The notes beneath the pieces are model-generated. The model worked only from the letters and a program-made list of their open reading frames with translations. It did no database searches and was not told where the DNA came from. 64,000 nt of DNA from Xanthomonas arboricola pv. juglandis (lineage in GTDB: Bacteria > Pseudomonadota > Gammaproteobacteria > Xanthomonadales > Xanthomonadaceae): NCBI RefSeq assembly GCF_001013475.1, contig NZ_JZEF01000005.1, forward strand, positions 62,001 through 126,000, given 5' to 3'. Positions 53,150 through 63,230 of this stretch are shown here, piece by piece. Within the stretch, counting starts at the first letter, position 1. Every line of letters begins with the position of its first letter. A program made the translations under genes and the position numbers.

Positions 53150-56101
53150 ATGCCCAAGCTGTCTGCGCTGTTCGCTCCGATTGCGTCACGACGCGGCCAC
53201 TGGTGGGCCTGGGCCTGCCTGTGGATTGCCGGGCTGGTGGTGTGCGGCCACCTGCAGGCGCAGACCTACAGCTTCCGCGACTACGCCCAGGCCGATGGCC
53301 TGCAGGGCATGACCGTCAACAGCCTGCTCGAAGACCGCCAGGGTGTGGTCTGGGTGGGCACCGAGCTGGCCCTGCACCGCTTCGAGCGCGAGAGTTTCAT
53401 ACCGGTCGGCCAGGAAAGCGGCCTGGATGCGCGCTATATCCGCGCCCTGGCGCTGGATGCGGCAGGACGGTTATGGGTGGCCAGTGCCAACGGCGTGTTC
53501 GTACGCGACGGCAGTGCGTTCGTGCAGCTGCTGCGCGACGGCAAACCGATCCGCGCCGACAGCGGCAATGTGCTGGCCGCCTACGCCGACGGCATGGTGG
53601 TGGTCAGCGAGAACGCCTTGCTGCGCCTGTCGCCCGATCACACGGGCGGCTGGTCGGTGCACCCGCTGCCGTTGCAGCTGGCCGATGGCACCAGCCTGCC
53701 GGCCGGCAAGGCGTTACTTGCCGATGGCACGGCGCTATGGAGCAGCTGCGGGCCGCACGTCTGCCGGATCGACGAGAACGGACGCACCGAGTTGCTCGGC
53801 GAAGCCGACGGAGTGCCGGAGCGGCAGTGGCGGGCGATCTTTCGCGACCACCAGAACACCCTGTGGCTGCGCGGCGGTGGCCTGGTGCTGTCGCGCGCGC
53901 CGGGCGAGCGTGTATTCCGCAACCATGCGGCGCCGGCAGGCACCAGCTTCGACACGCTCTCGGCCGCCACCACTCTGTCCGAAGATGCACAGGGCCGCCT
54001 GCTGACACGCTCCGATCGCGGCCTGGTGCGCTGGGAAGGCGATCACTGGCGCTACTTCGGCCACGACCAGGGGCTGCCGATCAGCCCGATGGTCGGCCCG
54101 TTGCTGATGCAGCGCACCGGCCAGCTATGGATCGGTACCCGTGGCCTGGGCGTGCAGCGCTGGCTGGGCTACGGCAACATCGAACACTGGGACGAAAGCC
54201 AGGGCCTGGCGGAAGCGCCGACCTGGATGATCCAGCGCCTGCCCAGCGGGGAACTGCTGGTCGGCAGCGATGCCGGCTCCAATCTGCTGGATCCGCGCAG
54301 CGGGCGCATGCAGCCCTGGACGCTGGACGACGGCCAGCCGCTGCTGCAGTCGATCTCCCTGGCGCTCTCGCCGACAGACGGCGCCGCTTGGGTGGCACGC
54401 TCGTCCGGCGCGCTGGCACGGCGCGATCCACGCAGCGGCCGGACCGTCGACGTGCTGCAGCTGGGCCTGCCGATCAACAAGTTGCTGTTCGACGCCGCCG
54501 GCACCTTGTGGATCACCACCCCGCGCGGCCTGTATCGCATGCCGCCGGGCGCGCCATACCAGGCCATCCGTGATCCGGGCGTGCCGGCCGCGTTTGTGGG
54601 CGATGTCGATCTCGATCCCCAGGGCGGGCTCTGGGCCAGCACCCGCGAGGGGCTGTACAAGCGGCAGGCAGACGGCGCCTGGCAACGCGTGCAGGTGCGT
54701 GGCGCGCTGCCCAGCCAGGATTTCTTCCTGATCGATTTTGCTCCCGATGGCGAGCTGTGGATCTCGCTGCGCGATACCGGGCTGTGGCATGGCCGCCTGC
54801 AGGCCGATGGCGTGCTGGCGCTGCGCGCGGTGGACGATCCGCTGGTGGCGCGGGTAATGCCGTTCATCCTGCGCCACGACCGCGAGGGCCGGCTGTGGCT
54901 GGGCAGCAGCCAGGGCCTGGACATGCTGGAAAACGGCCATTGGTCGCGGGCCACGCGCACCGAGGGCCTGTTGTGGGACGACATGTCGGCCAATGCGTTC
55001 TTCGAGGATGTGGACGGCAGCATCTGGCTCGGCAGCAGCCGCGGCGCCACCCATTTGATCGATCCGTTGCGCGTGTTCGCCGCACCGCCATTGCGCGTGG
55101 ACATCCTGCGCGTGCGGCGTGGCGACCAGGCGATCACGCCGGGGGCGCAGGTCGATTGGTCGCAGGTGCCGCTGGATGTGGACGTCAGCGCACCCGGCGC
55201 CGAAGGCGGCCCGGACCGCATCAGCTTCCGCTACCGGGTGGAGGGCCACCAGGCGCGCTGGACCCAGACCTCGCTCAGTCACCTCACCTACCCGCTGTTG
55301 CCGCCCGGCACCTACACGCTGGAAGTCCAGGCGCTGGATGCCTACCAGCGCAGCGCCAGCCCGGTTGCGCGGCTGCGTTTCGTGCTGCGCCCGCCGTGGT
55401 GGCGCGGCGCGCCGGCAGTGGCCGGCTACGTGCTGCTGGGCATTGCTGCGGTGATCGCGCTGCTGCGCTGGCGCACGCGCAAACTGCTGCGGCGCAAACG
55501 CGAGCTGGAGCAACTGGTGGCCGAGCGCACTGCCGAGCTGGAACAGGACAAGCGCGAGCTGGAGGCGGCACGCGCCGAACTCGCGCTCAAGGCCACCCAC
55601 GACGAGCTGACCGGGCTGCTCAATCGCGCCGGCATCCTGCACGCGCTGCGCGGCATGCTGGCGCGTGCCGATAACAGCGCGCGGCCGCCGGCAGTGGTGT
55701 TGATCGACCTGGACCACTTCAAGCTGGTCAACGATCAACACGGCCACCTGGCCGGGGACGCGGTGCTGGCCGAGGTCGGCCGGCGCCTGGATACGCTGGT
55801 ACGCGGCGACGACCGCATCGGTCGCTACGGCGGCGAGGAATTGCTGGCGCTGCTGCCGGGGCTCAGTGCCGAAGCCACCCATCGCCTGCAGGCACTGCAT
55901 CGCGGGATCTGCGGCAACTACCCGATCGATGGCGGCGTGCTGCCGGTGACCTGTTCGGTCGGGGTGGCCTGGTTCCAGCCGGGCGAAACCCTGGAACAGC
56001 TGCTGGCGCGCGCCGATGCCGCGCTCTATCGCGCCAAGCGCAATGGACGCAACCGCATCGATTACGACCATGTGCGCTACGACGCCGCGGCCAGCGGTTG
56101 A
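53150..56101 (+). CDS. Membrane beta-propeller diguanylate cyclase (Reg_prop-Y_Y_Y-GGDEF), first paralogue
   Basis: 983 residues. Signal sequence (about 15-40, ending QAQT), then repeated propeller blades (LLEDRQGVVWVGTELALHRF; FFEDVDGSIWLGSSRGATHL), a Y_Y_Y-like domain (FRYRVEGHQARWTQTSLSHL), one membrane helix (about 760-785), a short coiled coil and a GGDEF domain. The active motif GGEEL begins at residue 894, and an I-site RGDD lies 5 residues upstream, so cyclase activity with product inhibition is likely. The start at 53150 puts the signal peptide in place; the frame is open upstream inside fliR. It probably senses a periplasmic ligand and makes c-di-GMP. Confidence 0.9.
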   Translation: MPKLSALFAPIASRRGHWWAWACLWIAGLVVCGHLQAQTYSFRDYAQADGLQGMTVNSLLEDRQGVVWVGTELALHRFERESFIPVGQESGLDARYIRALALDAAGRLWVASANGVFVRDGSAFVQLLRDGKPIRADSGNVLAAYADGMVVVSENALLRLSPDHTGGWSVHPLPLQLADGTSLPAGKALLADGTALWSSCGPHVCRIDENGRTELLGEADGVPERQWRAIFRDHQNTLWLRGGGLVLSRAPGERVFRNHAAPAGTSFDTLSAATTLSEDAQGRLLTRSDRGLVRWEGDHWRYFGHDQGLPISPMVGPLLMQRTGQLWIGTRGLGVQRWLGYGNIEHWDESQGLAEAPTWMIQRLPSGELLVGSDAGSNLLDPRSGRMQPWTLDDGQPLLQSISLALSPTDGAAWVARSSGALARRDPRSGRTVDVLQLGLPINKLLFDAAGTLWITTPRGLYRMPPGAPYQAIRDPGVPAAFVGDVDLDPQGGLWASTREGLYKRQADGAWQRVQVRGALPSQDFFLIDFAPDGELWISLRDTGLWHGRLQADGVLALRAVDDPLVARVMPFILRHDREGRLWLGSSQGLDMLENGHWSRATRTEGLLWDDMSANAFFEDVDGSIWLGSSRGATHLIDPLRVFAAPPLRVDILRVRRGDQAITPGAQVDWSQVPLDVDVSAPGAEGGPDRISFRYRVEGHQARWTQTSLSHLTYPLLPPGTYTLEVQALDAYQRSASPVARLRFVLRPPWWRGAPAVAGYVLLGIAAVIALLRWRTRKLLRRKRELEQLVAERTAELEQDKRELEAARAELALKATHDELTGLLNRAGILHALRGMLARADNSARPPAVVLIDLDHFKLVNDQHGHLAGDAVLAEVGRRLDTLVRGDDRIGRYGGEELLALLPGLSAEATHRLQALHRGICGNYPIDGGVLPVTCSVGVAWFQPGETLEQLLARADAALYRAKRNGRNRIDYDHVRYDAAASG

Positions 56102-56259
56102 ACCTGTACTCGTGCGCGAGCAGCACGCAGCCGTTTTGAAACCGGCATCAAGCCATCTGCGTGATCGCGCCTGCAGCAACAGTGTGCAGCTCGGGAACAA
56201 CATGCCCTGGCAATGGCCGTGCGCCCTGCACAATCACGCCGCCATGCCTGCTTAAGCAT

Positions 56260-56287
56260 TAAAGAAACACGCGTGAACAGCCGCTAG
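56260..56287 (+). promoter_or_regulatory. Possible sigma-28 promoter upstream of the second propeller cyclase
   Basis: TAAAGAAA (56260-56267), 12-base spacer, GCCGCTAG (56280-56287). The spacer is one base longer than in the strong elements and two -10 positions differ, so this is tentative. Confidence 0.3.
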
Positions 56288-56307
56288 TCGGTTTACTGCG
56301 GCCTGCT

Positions 56308-59300
56308 ATGGGGGCCGCCCATGGCAAGCGTGAGACACCCGCGCGAGGGGCGCGGACCACACGCGCCGATGCGTGGGAGAGTGCAACGCTCGTGGGGGTT
56401 GAGTACCGTCAATGCAGGTCGTCAGGCCGGCGTGCACCGTTCTTGGCGGTGCTGCTGCTGGCCTTGCTGTCGCTGGCCGATCTGGCCGGCGCGCAGAGCG
56501 CGAGCATTCGTCGTTACGCCCACGACCAGGGCTTGCTCGGGCTGGCCGGCACCTGCCTGCTGCAGACCCGCGCCACGCTGCTGTGGGTGTGTACCGAAAG
56601 CGGCCTGTATCGCTACAACGGGCGCAGCTTCCAGCAGGTCATGCTGGATGGCCTGCGCAACGAACCGATCACCTCGATGACCGAAGCCGCCGACGGGCGG
56701 CTGTGGGTGGCCGGCTTCCAGGCCCTGTTCGTCGGCGACGAGCACGGCTTCCGCAAGCTGGCCCCCGACGAGGCCGAACACCTGCAGGAAGGCATGCTGC
56801 TGGCCAGTCCCTCCTGGGGCACGGTGCTGGCCAATGGCGGCACGCTGGAGCGGCTGAGCGCACGCGGCAACGGCCACTGGCATAGCGAGCCGCTGCTGGA
56901 CACCGCCACCCGGGTGCGCGTGCCCGAGCTGTCCAAGGTGCTGAGCCTGTCGGTGGACGGCGACACCTTGTGGGCCGGCTGCGCCAAGCGGCTGTGCGCT
57001 ATCGATGCGCAACGCAAGGTGCAGGTGTACGGGCCGGACCAAGGCGTGCCGGAAGATCGCTGGTACAGCGTATTGCGTGATCACGACGGCGCACTGTGGG
57101 TCCGCGGCACCGGCAACCTGCTCTATCGCGCGCCGGGCGCCAGCAAATTCAGCGTGCGGCCGCTGCCCTTGCTCGATGGCAGAACCATCGGGCGACAGGC
57201 GCCGTTGGTGCTGGACCGCGAAGGACGCGTGCTGGTACGTCGCAACGACGGGCTGGCGCGCTGGGAGAACGGCCGCTGGCGCAGTTTCGGCGCCGACAAC
57301 GGGCTGCCGCCCGGCAGCAGCGATGCGATCCTGGTAGACCGCGATGGCGATGTCTGGATGACCGTCGATGGCGAAGGCCTGGTGCGCTGGGCCGGCTACG
57401 AATGGATCGAGAACTGGGACGTCTCGCAGGGCATGCCGGCCGCGCCCACCTGGTCGATCGCCCGCGACGCGCAGGGCGCGCTGCTGGTCGGCAACGAACA
57501 CGGCACCGGCCGCCAGGTCGATCCGGGCGGCCGGTTCGTTCCGGCCCTGCAGGCCTCCGGGATCCAGATCGTGGGCATGCAACGCAGCGCCGACGGCAGC
57601 CTGTGGACGCTCAATTCGGCCGGTTTCCTGCGCCGCACCTGGCCGGATGGCCGCAGTGCGCAGATCGCCAAACTGCCGCGCACCGCACGCCGCCTGCTGA
57701 TCGATCGCCAGGGGCGGATGTGGATGCTCAGCGCGGGCGGGCTGTTCGTGATCCGGCGCCCGCTGGAAGGCGGCACGATGGAAGCGGTCACCGAGATGCC
57801 CACCATCGCCTATACCGATGTCCAGCAGACTGCCAACGGCACGCTGTGGGTGTCCACCGCCAACGGCTTGTTCCGGCTGCAGGGCGCGCGCTGGTCCAGG
57901 GTCGAGGTGCTGGTCAATGGCGGCACCTCCGACCCGTGGATCAGCAAGTTCCACATCAGCGATAGCGGCGAGGTGTGGCTGGCGTTCTACCGGCCCGGTC
58001 TCTGGCACGGCATGCTGCTGGGCGAGCGGCTGGATCTGCAGGCGATCAGCGACGAGGCGTTGCGCGATGTCGGCGTCTACCTGATGCGCGGCGACAGCCT
58101 CGGCCGGGTCTGGGTGGGCCATGCGCGTGGCGTGGAGGTCTACGACGGCGAGCGTTGGGCGCATCTGTCGCAGTCGCAGGGCCTGCTGTGGGACGACATC
58201 TCCGAAGCGGCCTTCGCCGAGGATCCGGATGGGTCGGTCTGGATCGGCACCTCGCGCGGGGTGAGCCATCTGCTGGACCCGGCGCGGCTGTTCGATGCGC
58301 GCCAGCCCAGCGTACGCATCGACAGCGTCAGCCGTGGCGGCGTGCCGGTGCAACGCGGCCAGTTGCTGGGCTGGAGCGACAAGCCGCTGCATATCGAGCT
58401 GTCGACGATGGAGGTGTACGACGACCCAAGTCGCCTGACGGTGCGTTACCGCCTGCTCGGTCTGCACAACGAATGGATCCAGGGCAACAACCTGTCGATC
58501 GACCAGGCGCCGCTGCCCTCCGGGCACTTCCGTCTGCAGGTGCAGGTGCTGGACCACTACCGCCGCACCGCCTCGCCGATCGCCGAGCTGCCGTTTGCGG
58601 TGGCCCCGCTGTGGTGGCGCAGCCCGCCGGCGATCGCGTCGTATGTGCTGATCGGCAGTGCATTGCTGGCCGGCCTGTGGCGCTGGCGGCACGGCCAGCT
58701 GGTCGCGCGCGAGCGCATGCTGGCCGAACTGGTGGCCGAGCGCACCTGTCAGCTGGAGCACGAAAAACGCGATCTGGAAAGCGCGCGCGCAGCGCTGGCC
58801 CTGAAGGCCAGCCACGACGCCTTGACCGGCCTGCTCAACCGCTCCGGCGTGCTCGAAGCCATGGCCGACGAACTGCAGGCCTGCGCGCACGGCGGGCATC
58901 CGCTGGCGGTGGTGCTGATCGATCTGGACCATTTCAAGCTGGTCAACGACGAGCATGGGCATCTGGTCGGCGATGCGGTGCTGGCCAAGGTCGGCGCCCG
59001 CCTGACCGCCTGCCTGCGCGACTCGGACAAGGTGGGCCGTTACGGCGGCGAGGAACTGCTGTTGCTGTTGCCGGGCATGTCGCGGCACAGCCAGCACCGG
59101 CTGCGCGCCATCCACGAAAAGCTCAGCCTGGCACCGTACGAGGTGGGTGCCGCCCGGCCGCTGCAGGTGACCTGTTCGGTCGGCGTGGCCTGGTTCCGGA
59201 ACGGCGACAACGCCGCCACGCTGCTGGCGCGTGCCGACGAGGCGCTGTACCGCGCCAAGCGGCATGGCCGCAATCGCATCGAACCGGAAGAGCCCGAATC

Positions 59301-59313
59301 GTCGGTGGCGTGA
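56308..59313 (+). CDS. Membrane beta-propeller diguanylate cyclase (Reg_prop-Y_Y_Y-GGDEF), second paralogue
   Basis: Up to 1001 residues; the true start is uncertain. The ATG at 56308 gives a 40-residue hydrophilic lead before the signal-like segment FLAVLLLALLSLADLAGAQS, so a GTG or TTG around residue 28-31 may be used. Propeller blades (AFAEDPDGSVWIGTSRGVSH), a Y_Y_Y-like region, a membrane helix (about 785-805), a coiled coil and a GGDEF domain follow, with GGEEL from residue 913 and an I-site RDSD 5 residues upstream. It aligns along its length with the preceding gene (VERTCQLEHEKRDLESARA vs the matching segment), so they are tandem paralogues with diverged sensors. Confidence 0.87.
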   Translation: MGAAHGKRETPARGARTTRADAWESATLVGVEYRQCRSSGRRAPFLAVLLLALLSLADLAGAQSASIRRYAHDQGLLGLAGTCLLQTRATLLWVCTESGLYRYNGRSFQQVMLDGLRNEPITSMTEAADGRLWVAGFQALFVGDEHGFRKLAPDEAEHLQEGMLLASPSWGTVLANGGTLERLSARGNGHWHSEPLLDTATRVRVPELSKVLSLSVDGDTLWAGCAKRLCAIDAQRKVQVYGPDQGVPEDRWYSVLRDHDGALWVRGTGNLLYRAPGASKFSVRPLPLLDGRTIGRQAPLVLDREGRVLVRRNDGLARWENGRWRSFGADNGLPPGSSDAILVDRDGDVWMTVDGEGLVRWAGYEWIENWDVSQGMPAAPTWSIARDAQGALLVGNEHGTGRQVDPGGRFVPALQASGIQIVGMQRSADGSLWTLNSAGFLRRTWPDGRSAQIAKLPRTARRLLIDRQGRMWMLSAGGLFVIRRPLEGGTMEAVTEMPTIAYTDVQQTANGTLWVSTANGLFRLQGARWSRVEVLVNGGTSDPWISKFHISDSGEVWLAFYRPGLWHGMLLGERLDLQAISDEALRDVGVYLMRGDSLGRVWVGHARGVEVYDGERWAHLSQSQGLLWDDISEAAFAEDPDGSVWIGTSRGVSHLLDPARLFDARQPSVRIDSVSRGGVPVQRGQLLGWSDKPLHIELSTMEVYDDPSRLTVRYRLLGLHNEWIQGNNLSIDQAPLPSGHFRLQVQVLDHYRRTASPIAELPFAVAPLWWRSPPAIASYVLIGSALLAGLWRWRHGQLVARERMLAELVAERTCQLEHEKRDLESARAALALKASHDALTGLLNRSGVLEAMADELQACAHGGHPLAVVLIDLDHFKLVNDEHGHLVGDAVLAKVGARLTACLRDSDKVGRYGGEELLLLLPGMSRHSQHRLRAIHEKLSLAPYEVGAARPLQVTCSVGVAWFRNGDNAATLLARADEALYRAKRHGRNRIEPEEPESSVA

Positions 59314-59641
59314 GCCCAAGAGTCGCCAGTCGGGCGCAGCTCGCTACGTACGGATTTCAGCTCGACGCACAACATCCACGCCTGCACTGGCAGCCACCCG
59401 CATGCCGGTCACGGCACCGCAGCATCGCCCGCACCGTCACCTCGCGCACAGAAACCCTCACCGCCAACGCGCCACATCACAGCCATCGCCGGCTGCCCTG
59501 CCCGGCCGACCAGCGCAGTTGCGCGTGACCTGCGGCGCACGCGCGTCGATCGCCGCAGGCTGCCCGCAGGCGCTCAAGAAGTGGCGCCCGGGGTCGCTAG
59601 GTGCTTGAGCAAGTGCGTCCCTCGGCGCCGGAAGTGGATGG
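59314..59641. other. Gap between the second propeller cyclase and the MHYT gene
   Basis: About 330 bases. I see no convincing gene, terminator or promoter here; the open frames are extensions of shadow frames. Confidence 0.5.
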
Positions 59642-61729
59642 GTGGTCGGAACCTATAACCCTGGCATGGTGATGCTGTCGCTGGTGGTGGCCGTGCTGGC
59701 CTCCTATACCGCACTGCATTTGGCCGCACGTGTGACTGCCAGCCGTGGCGGCGATGCCGTGGCCTGGCTGATGGGCGGCGCGGTGGCGATGGGGATCGGC
59801 ATCTGGTCGATGCACTTCGTCGGCATGCTGGCGTTTCGCCTGCCGATTCCGCTGGGCTACGACCTGGCGCTGACGACCTATTCGATGCTGGCTGCGATTC
59901 TGGCATCGGCATTCGCGCTATGGCTGACCTCGCGGGCCGATCTGCCATGGCCGCGGCTGGGCATGGGCGCGGTGCTGATGGGGCTGGGCATTGCGCTGAT
60001 GCACTACATGGGCATGGGCGCGCTGCGCATGTCCCCGGCCATCAGCTACGACCCGCTGCTGTTCGGGCTGTCCCTTGCCATCGCCATCGGCGCCTCGGCG
60101 GCGGCGTTGTGGATCGCCTTCCGGCTGCGCCACGACGGCCGCCGCTACAGCCTGCGCCTGATCGCGGCGATGATCATGGGCGTGGCGATCGTGGGCATGC
60201 ATTACACCGGCATGGCGGCCGCGCAGTTCGCGCCCGGCAGCATCTGCGGCGCGGCCGCCGGTGCGCACCTGCCGCTGCCCTGGCTGGCCGCGGTGGTGGT
60301 GCTGGTCACGCTGGCGCTGCTGGCGCTGGCGCTGGTGATCTCGGTGCTGTCGCGGCGCTTCCAGCAACGCACCGACGTGCTCGCGCGGTCGTTGGCGCAG
60401 GCCAATGCCGAGCTGGTGCTGGCCGCCCTGCACGACCCGCTCACCCGCCTGCCCAACCGCGTGCTGCTGCACGAGCACGTGCTGCAAAGCATCGACCGCG
60501 CCCAGCGCGACGGGCAACGCTTTGCGGTGATGCTGATCAACCTGGATGGATTCAAGGCCATCAACGACGGCTACGGCCACCAGTTCGGCGACCAGTTGCT
60601 GGTGGCGGTGGCCGGGCGCATGGGTGCGCACCGGCGCGCCCACGGCAGCCTGGCGCGGCTGGGGGCCGACGAGTTCGTGCTGGTGTCGGCCATCGCCGAC
60701 CCCGAGGATGCCGCCGCCATCGCCGCGCATCTGCTGCAGGCGCTGGCGGTGCCGTTCCTGGTCGCCGACCAGGAATTGCGCCTCAGCAGCAGCGTCGGCA
60801 TTGCGCTGTATCCGGAGGATGCCGGCAGCGAGCATCAATTGATGATCCATGCCGATGCGGCGATGCGTCACGCCAAACGGGCCGGCCGCAACCGTTACAG
60901 CTTTTTCGAGCGCTCGATGACCGGCACCACCCGCGAGCGCCTGCAGCTGCTGCAGGATCTGCCGCGTGCGCTGGAACTGGGCCAGTTCGTCCTGCACTAC
61001 CAGCCCAAGTATTGCGCCGACGATGGCCGCCCGGTCGGCGCCGAGGCGCTGCTCCGCTGGCAGCACCCCGAGCGCGGCCTGGTGCCGCCGGACAGCTTCA
61101 TCCCGCTGGCCGAACGCAGCGGCATGATCGGCCCGCTCGGCAGCTGGGTGCTGCAGCAGGCCTGCCGGCAGATGCGCGACTGGCGCGAGGCCGGACATGG
61201 GCACTGGCGGGTGGCGGTCAACCTGTCGGCCACGCAACTGGCCTCGCCCAGCCTGCTGGACGAGGTGGCCACCACCCTGGTCGATTACGCGATCCCACCG
61301 GCCCAGCTCACCCTGGAAATCACCGAGAGCATGGCCATGCGCGATGCCGAGGCCTGCCTGCGCACGCTCGGCCAGCTCAATACGCTTGGCGTGCGCATCG
61401 CCATCGACGACTTCGGCACCGGTTATTCCAACCTGATGTACCTGCGCAAGTTGCCCGCGCACGAACTCAAGATCGACCGCAGCTTCGTGCAGGCCCTGGA
61501 CAATGGCCCGGAAGACATCGCCATCGTCGCCGCGGTGGTGGCACTGGCCCACACCATGCGCCTGCAGGTGGTGGCCGAGGGCGTGGAGACCACCGCCCAA
61601 CGCAACACGCTGGAACGGCTGGGCTGCGACCAGCTGCAAGGCTATCTGCTGGGCCGGCCAATGGACGCCGAGCACTTCATCGCGGTGGTGGTCGCCCAAC
61701 GCGACGGCCCAACTCGCCCGACCGGCTGA
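59642..61729 (+). CDS. MHYT-GGDEF-EAL membrane protein, probable c-di-GMP phosphodiesterase
   Basis: 695 residues from a GTG with GGAAG 8 bases upstream; the start VVGTYNPGMVMLSLVVAVLA matches MHYT proteins. Seven membrane helices span about 8-245 with three MHYT motifs: WSMHFVGM, LMHYMGMG, VGMHYTGM, thought to bind a metal and sense oxygen, NO or CO. The GGDEF motif is GADEF (341-345) with no I-site, so cyclase activity is doubtful. The EAL domain is complete (EALLRW, EITES, DDFGTGYSNL, KIDRSF, VAEGVET, CDQLQGY). It resembles NbdA and MucR of Pseudomonas aeruginosa. Confidence 0.9.
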   Translation: MVGTYNPGMVMLSLVVAVLASYTALHLAARVTASRGGDAVAWLMGGAVAMGIGIWSMHFVGMLAFRLPIPLGYDLALTTYSMLAAILASAFALWLTSRADLPWPRLGMGAVLMGLGIALMHYMGMGALRMSPAISYDPLLFGLSLAIAIGASAAALWIAFRLRHDGRRYSLRLIAAMIMGVAIVGMHYTGMAAAQFAPGSICGAAAGAHLPLPWLAAVVVLVTLALLALALVISVLSRRFQQRTDVLARSLAQANAELVLAALHDPLTRLPNRVLLHEHVLQSIDRAQRDGQRFAVMLINLDGFKAINDGYGHQFGDQLLVAVAGRMGAHRRAHGSLARLGADEFVLVSAIADPEDAAAIAAHLLQALAVPFLVADQELRLSSSVGIALYPEDAGSEHQLMIHADAAMRHAKRAGRNRYSFFERSMTGTTRERLQLLQDLPRALELGQFVLHYQPKYCADDGRPVGAEALLRWQHPERGLVPPDSFIPLAERSGMIGPLGSWVLQQACRQMRDWREAGHGHWRVAVNLSATQLASPSLLDEVATTLVDYAIPPAQLTLEITESMAMRDAEACLRTLGQLNTLGVRIAIDDFGTGYSNLMYLRKLPAHELKIDRSFVQALDNGPEDIAIVAAVVALAHTMRLQVVAEGVETTAQRNTLERLGCDQLQGYLLGRPMDAEHFIAVVVAQRDGPTRPTG

Positions 61730-62007
61730 GCGACGGCGTCAAAACAGCCGCCGCCCCGGCATCCACGCGCTACGGACCCGCCAGCAGCCCCACGCACAGC
61801 CGCTGCATCCCGCTTCCCAATCCCGATTCCGACCTGCGGCCCTCTCCGCGCACGCGGCGAGCTGCGCGCCTCCCAACTGCAACAGCCGTCGCAGGCGCGC
61901 AGGCGCGTCGATCTATCGCGATGGCAGCGCCATCCACAAAGCCTGGCGTGCACTTGCCCATCAACAACCACAACACCCCACCAGCGGCTCCACTCCCAGC
62001 CGCTGCA

Positions 62008-62040
62008 TCCCGATTCCCCAATCCCGATTCCCGATTCCCG
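62008..62040. repeat. GATTCCCCAATCCCGATTCC-type repeat arm upstream of flhB
   Basis: Another copy of the short GGGAATCGGG repeat in reverse orientation, preceded by a partial copy at 61811-61831. Both are preceded by CCGCTGCATCC, suggesting a duplicated segment of about 200 bases. Confidence 0.6.
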
Positions 62041-62051
62041 GCCTCCCAAAC

Positions 62052-62067
62052 TGGAACGCCATTTGCA
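62052..62067 (+). promoter_or_regulatory. Sigma-54 promoter of flhBA
   Basis: TGGAACGCCATTTGCA: GG (62053-62054) and GC (62065-62066) with 10 bases between; one mismatch in the -24 box (GGAA for GGCA). Predicted leader about 22 bases. Confidence 0.8.
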
Positions 62068-62099
62068 TGACGCAGGGCTGACCAGTCACCGGCACCTCC

Positions 62100-63230
62100 A
62101 TGTCCGAGTCCGAAGACGGCGGCGAGCGCACAGAGCTTCCCACCGAAAAACGCCTGCGCGAAGCCCGCGAGCAGGGCAACGTCCCGCAATCGCGCGAGTT
62201 GTCCACCGCTGCGGTGTTCGGGGCCGGCGTGTTCGCGCTGATGGCCCTGGCCCGCGGCATCGGCGACGGCGCCAGCGTCTGGATGAAGACCGCGCTCAGC
62301 CCGGACCCGAAGATGCGCGAAAACCCGATGGCGCTGTTCGGCCACTTCGGCGATCTGTTGCTGCAACTGTTGTGGGTAATGGTGCCGCTGATCGGCATCT
62401 GCCTGGCCGCCGGCCTGGCCGGCCCGCTGTTGATGAGCGGACTGCATTTTTCCGCCAAGGCGATCATGCCCGACCTCACCAAGCTCAACCCGGCCAACGG
62501 GATCAAGCGCATGTGGGGCAGCAACAGCCTGGCCGAGCTGGTCAAGTCGGTGCTGCGGCTGCTGTTCGTCGGACTGGCCGCCAGCCTGTGCATCTCCAAG
62601 GGCCTGCACGGCCTGCGCTCGCTGGTGAACCAGCCGCTGGAACAGGCGGTGGGCAACGGCCTGGACTTCACCAAGAGCCTGCTGTTCTACACCGCCGGCG
62701 CGCTGGTGCTGCTGGCCGCCATCGATGCGCCGTACCAGAAGTGGAACTGGCTGCGGAAGCTGAAGATGACCCGCGAAGAGATCAAGCGCGAGATGAAGGA
62801 AAGCGAGGGCAGCCCGGAGGTCAAGGGCCGCATCCGCCAGATGCAGATGCAGATGTCGCAGCGGCAGATGATGGAAGCGGTGCCCAAGGCCGACGTGGTG
62901 CTGATGAATCCGACCCACTACGCGGTGGCGCTCAAGTACGAGGGCGGCAAGATGCGCGCCCCGATCGTGGTGGCCAAGGGCGTGGACGAAATGGCCTTCC
63001 GCATCCGCGAAGCCTGCGAACAGCACCGCGTGGCGATCGTCACCGCCCCGCCTTTGGCACGCGCCTTGTATAGAGAAGCGCAAATCGGCAAGGAAATTCC
63101 CGTGAGACTCTATTCGGTCGTGGCCCAGGTGCTGTCCTACGTCTACCAGCTGCGTGGCTGGAACGGCGGCCCGATGCCGGAATTGCCGTCGCTGGACGTG
63201 GATGAGTTCGGCAAGGGAGCCAGCGCATGA
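62100..63230 (+). CDS. flhB: Flagellar biosynthesis protein FlhB
   Basis: 376 residues starting [20 protein letters not shown]. Four membrane helices and the cytoplasmic autocleavage motif NPTH (residues 270-273) are present, so it can switch export specificity with FliK. FlhB is part of the export gate. It begins a new sigma-54-driven unit and overlaps flhA by four bases (ATGA). Confidence 0.97.
   Translation: MSESEDGGERTELPTEKRLREAREQGNVPQSRELSTAAVFGAGVFALMALARGIGDGASVWMKTALSPDPKMRENPMALFGHFGDLLLQLLWVMVPLIGICLAAGLAGPLLMSGLHFSAKAIMPDLTKLNPANGIKRMWGSNSLAELVKSVLRLLFVGLAASLCISKGLHGLRSLVNQPLEQAVGNGLDFTKSLLFYTAGALVLLAAIDAPYQKWNWLRKLKMTREEIKREMKESEGSPEVKGRIRQMQMQMSQRQMMEAVPKADVVLMNPTHYAVALKYEGGKMRAPIVVAKGVDEMAFRIREACEQHRVAIVTAPPLARALYREAQIGKEIPVRLYSVVAQVLSYVYQLRGWNGGPMPELPSLDVDEFGKGASA

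Larger units (their letters stand above)
61730..62099. other. MHYT gene-flhB intergenic region
   Basis: No gene. It holds two same-orientation GATTCCC-type repeat arms (61811-61831 and 62008-62040) and the flhB sigma-54 promoter (62052-62067). Confidence 0.6.
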
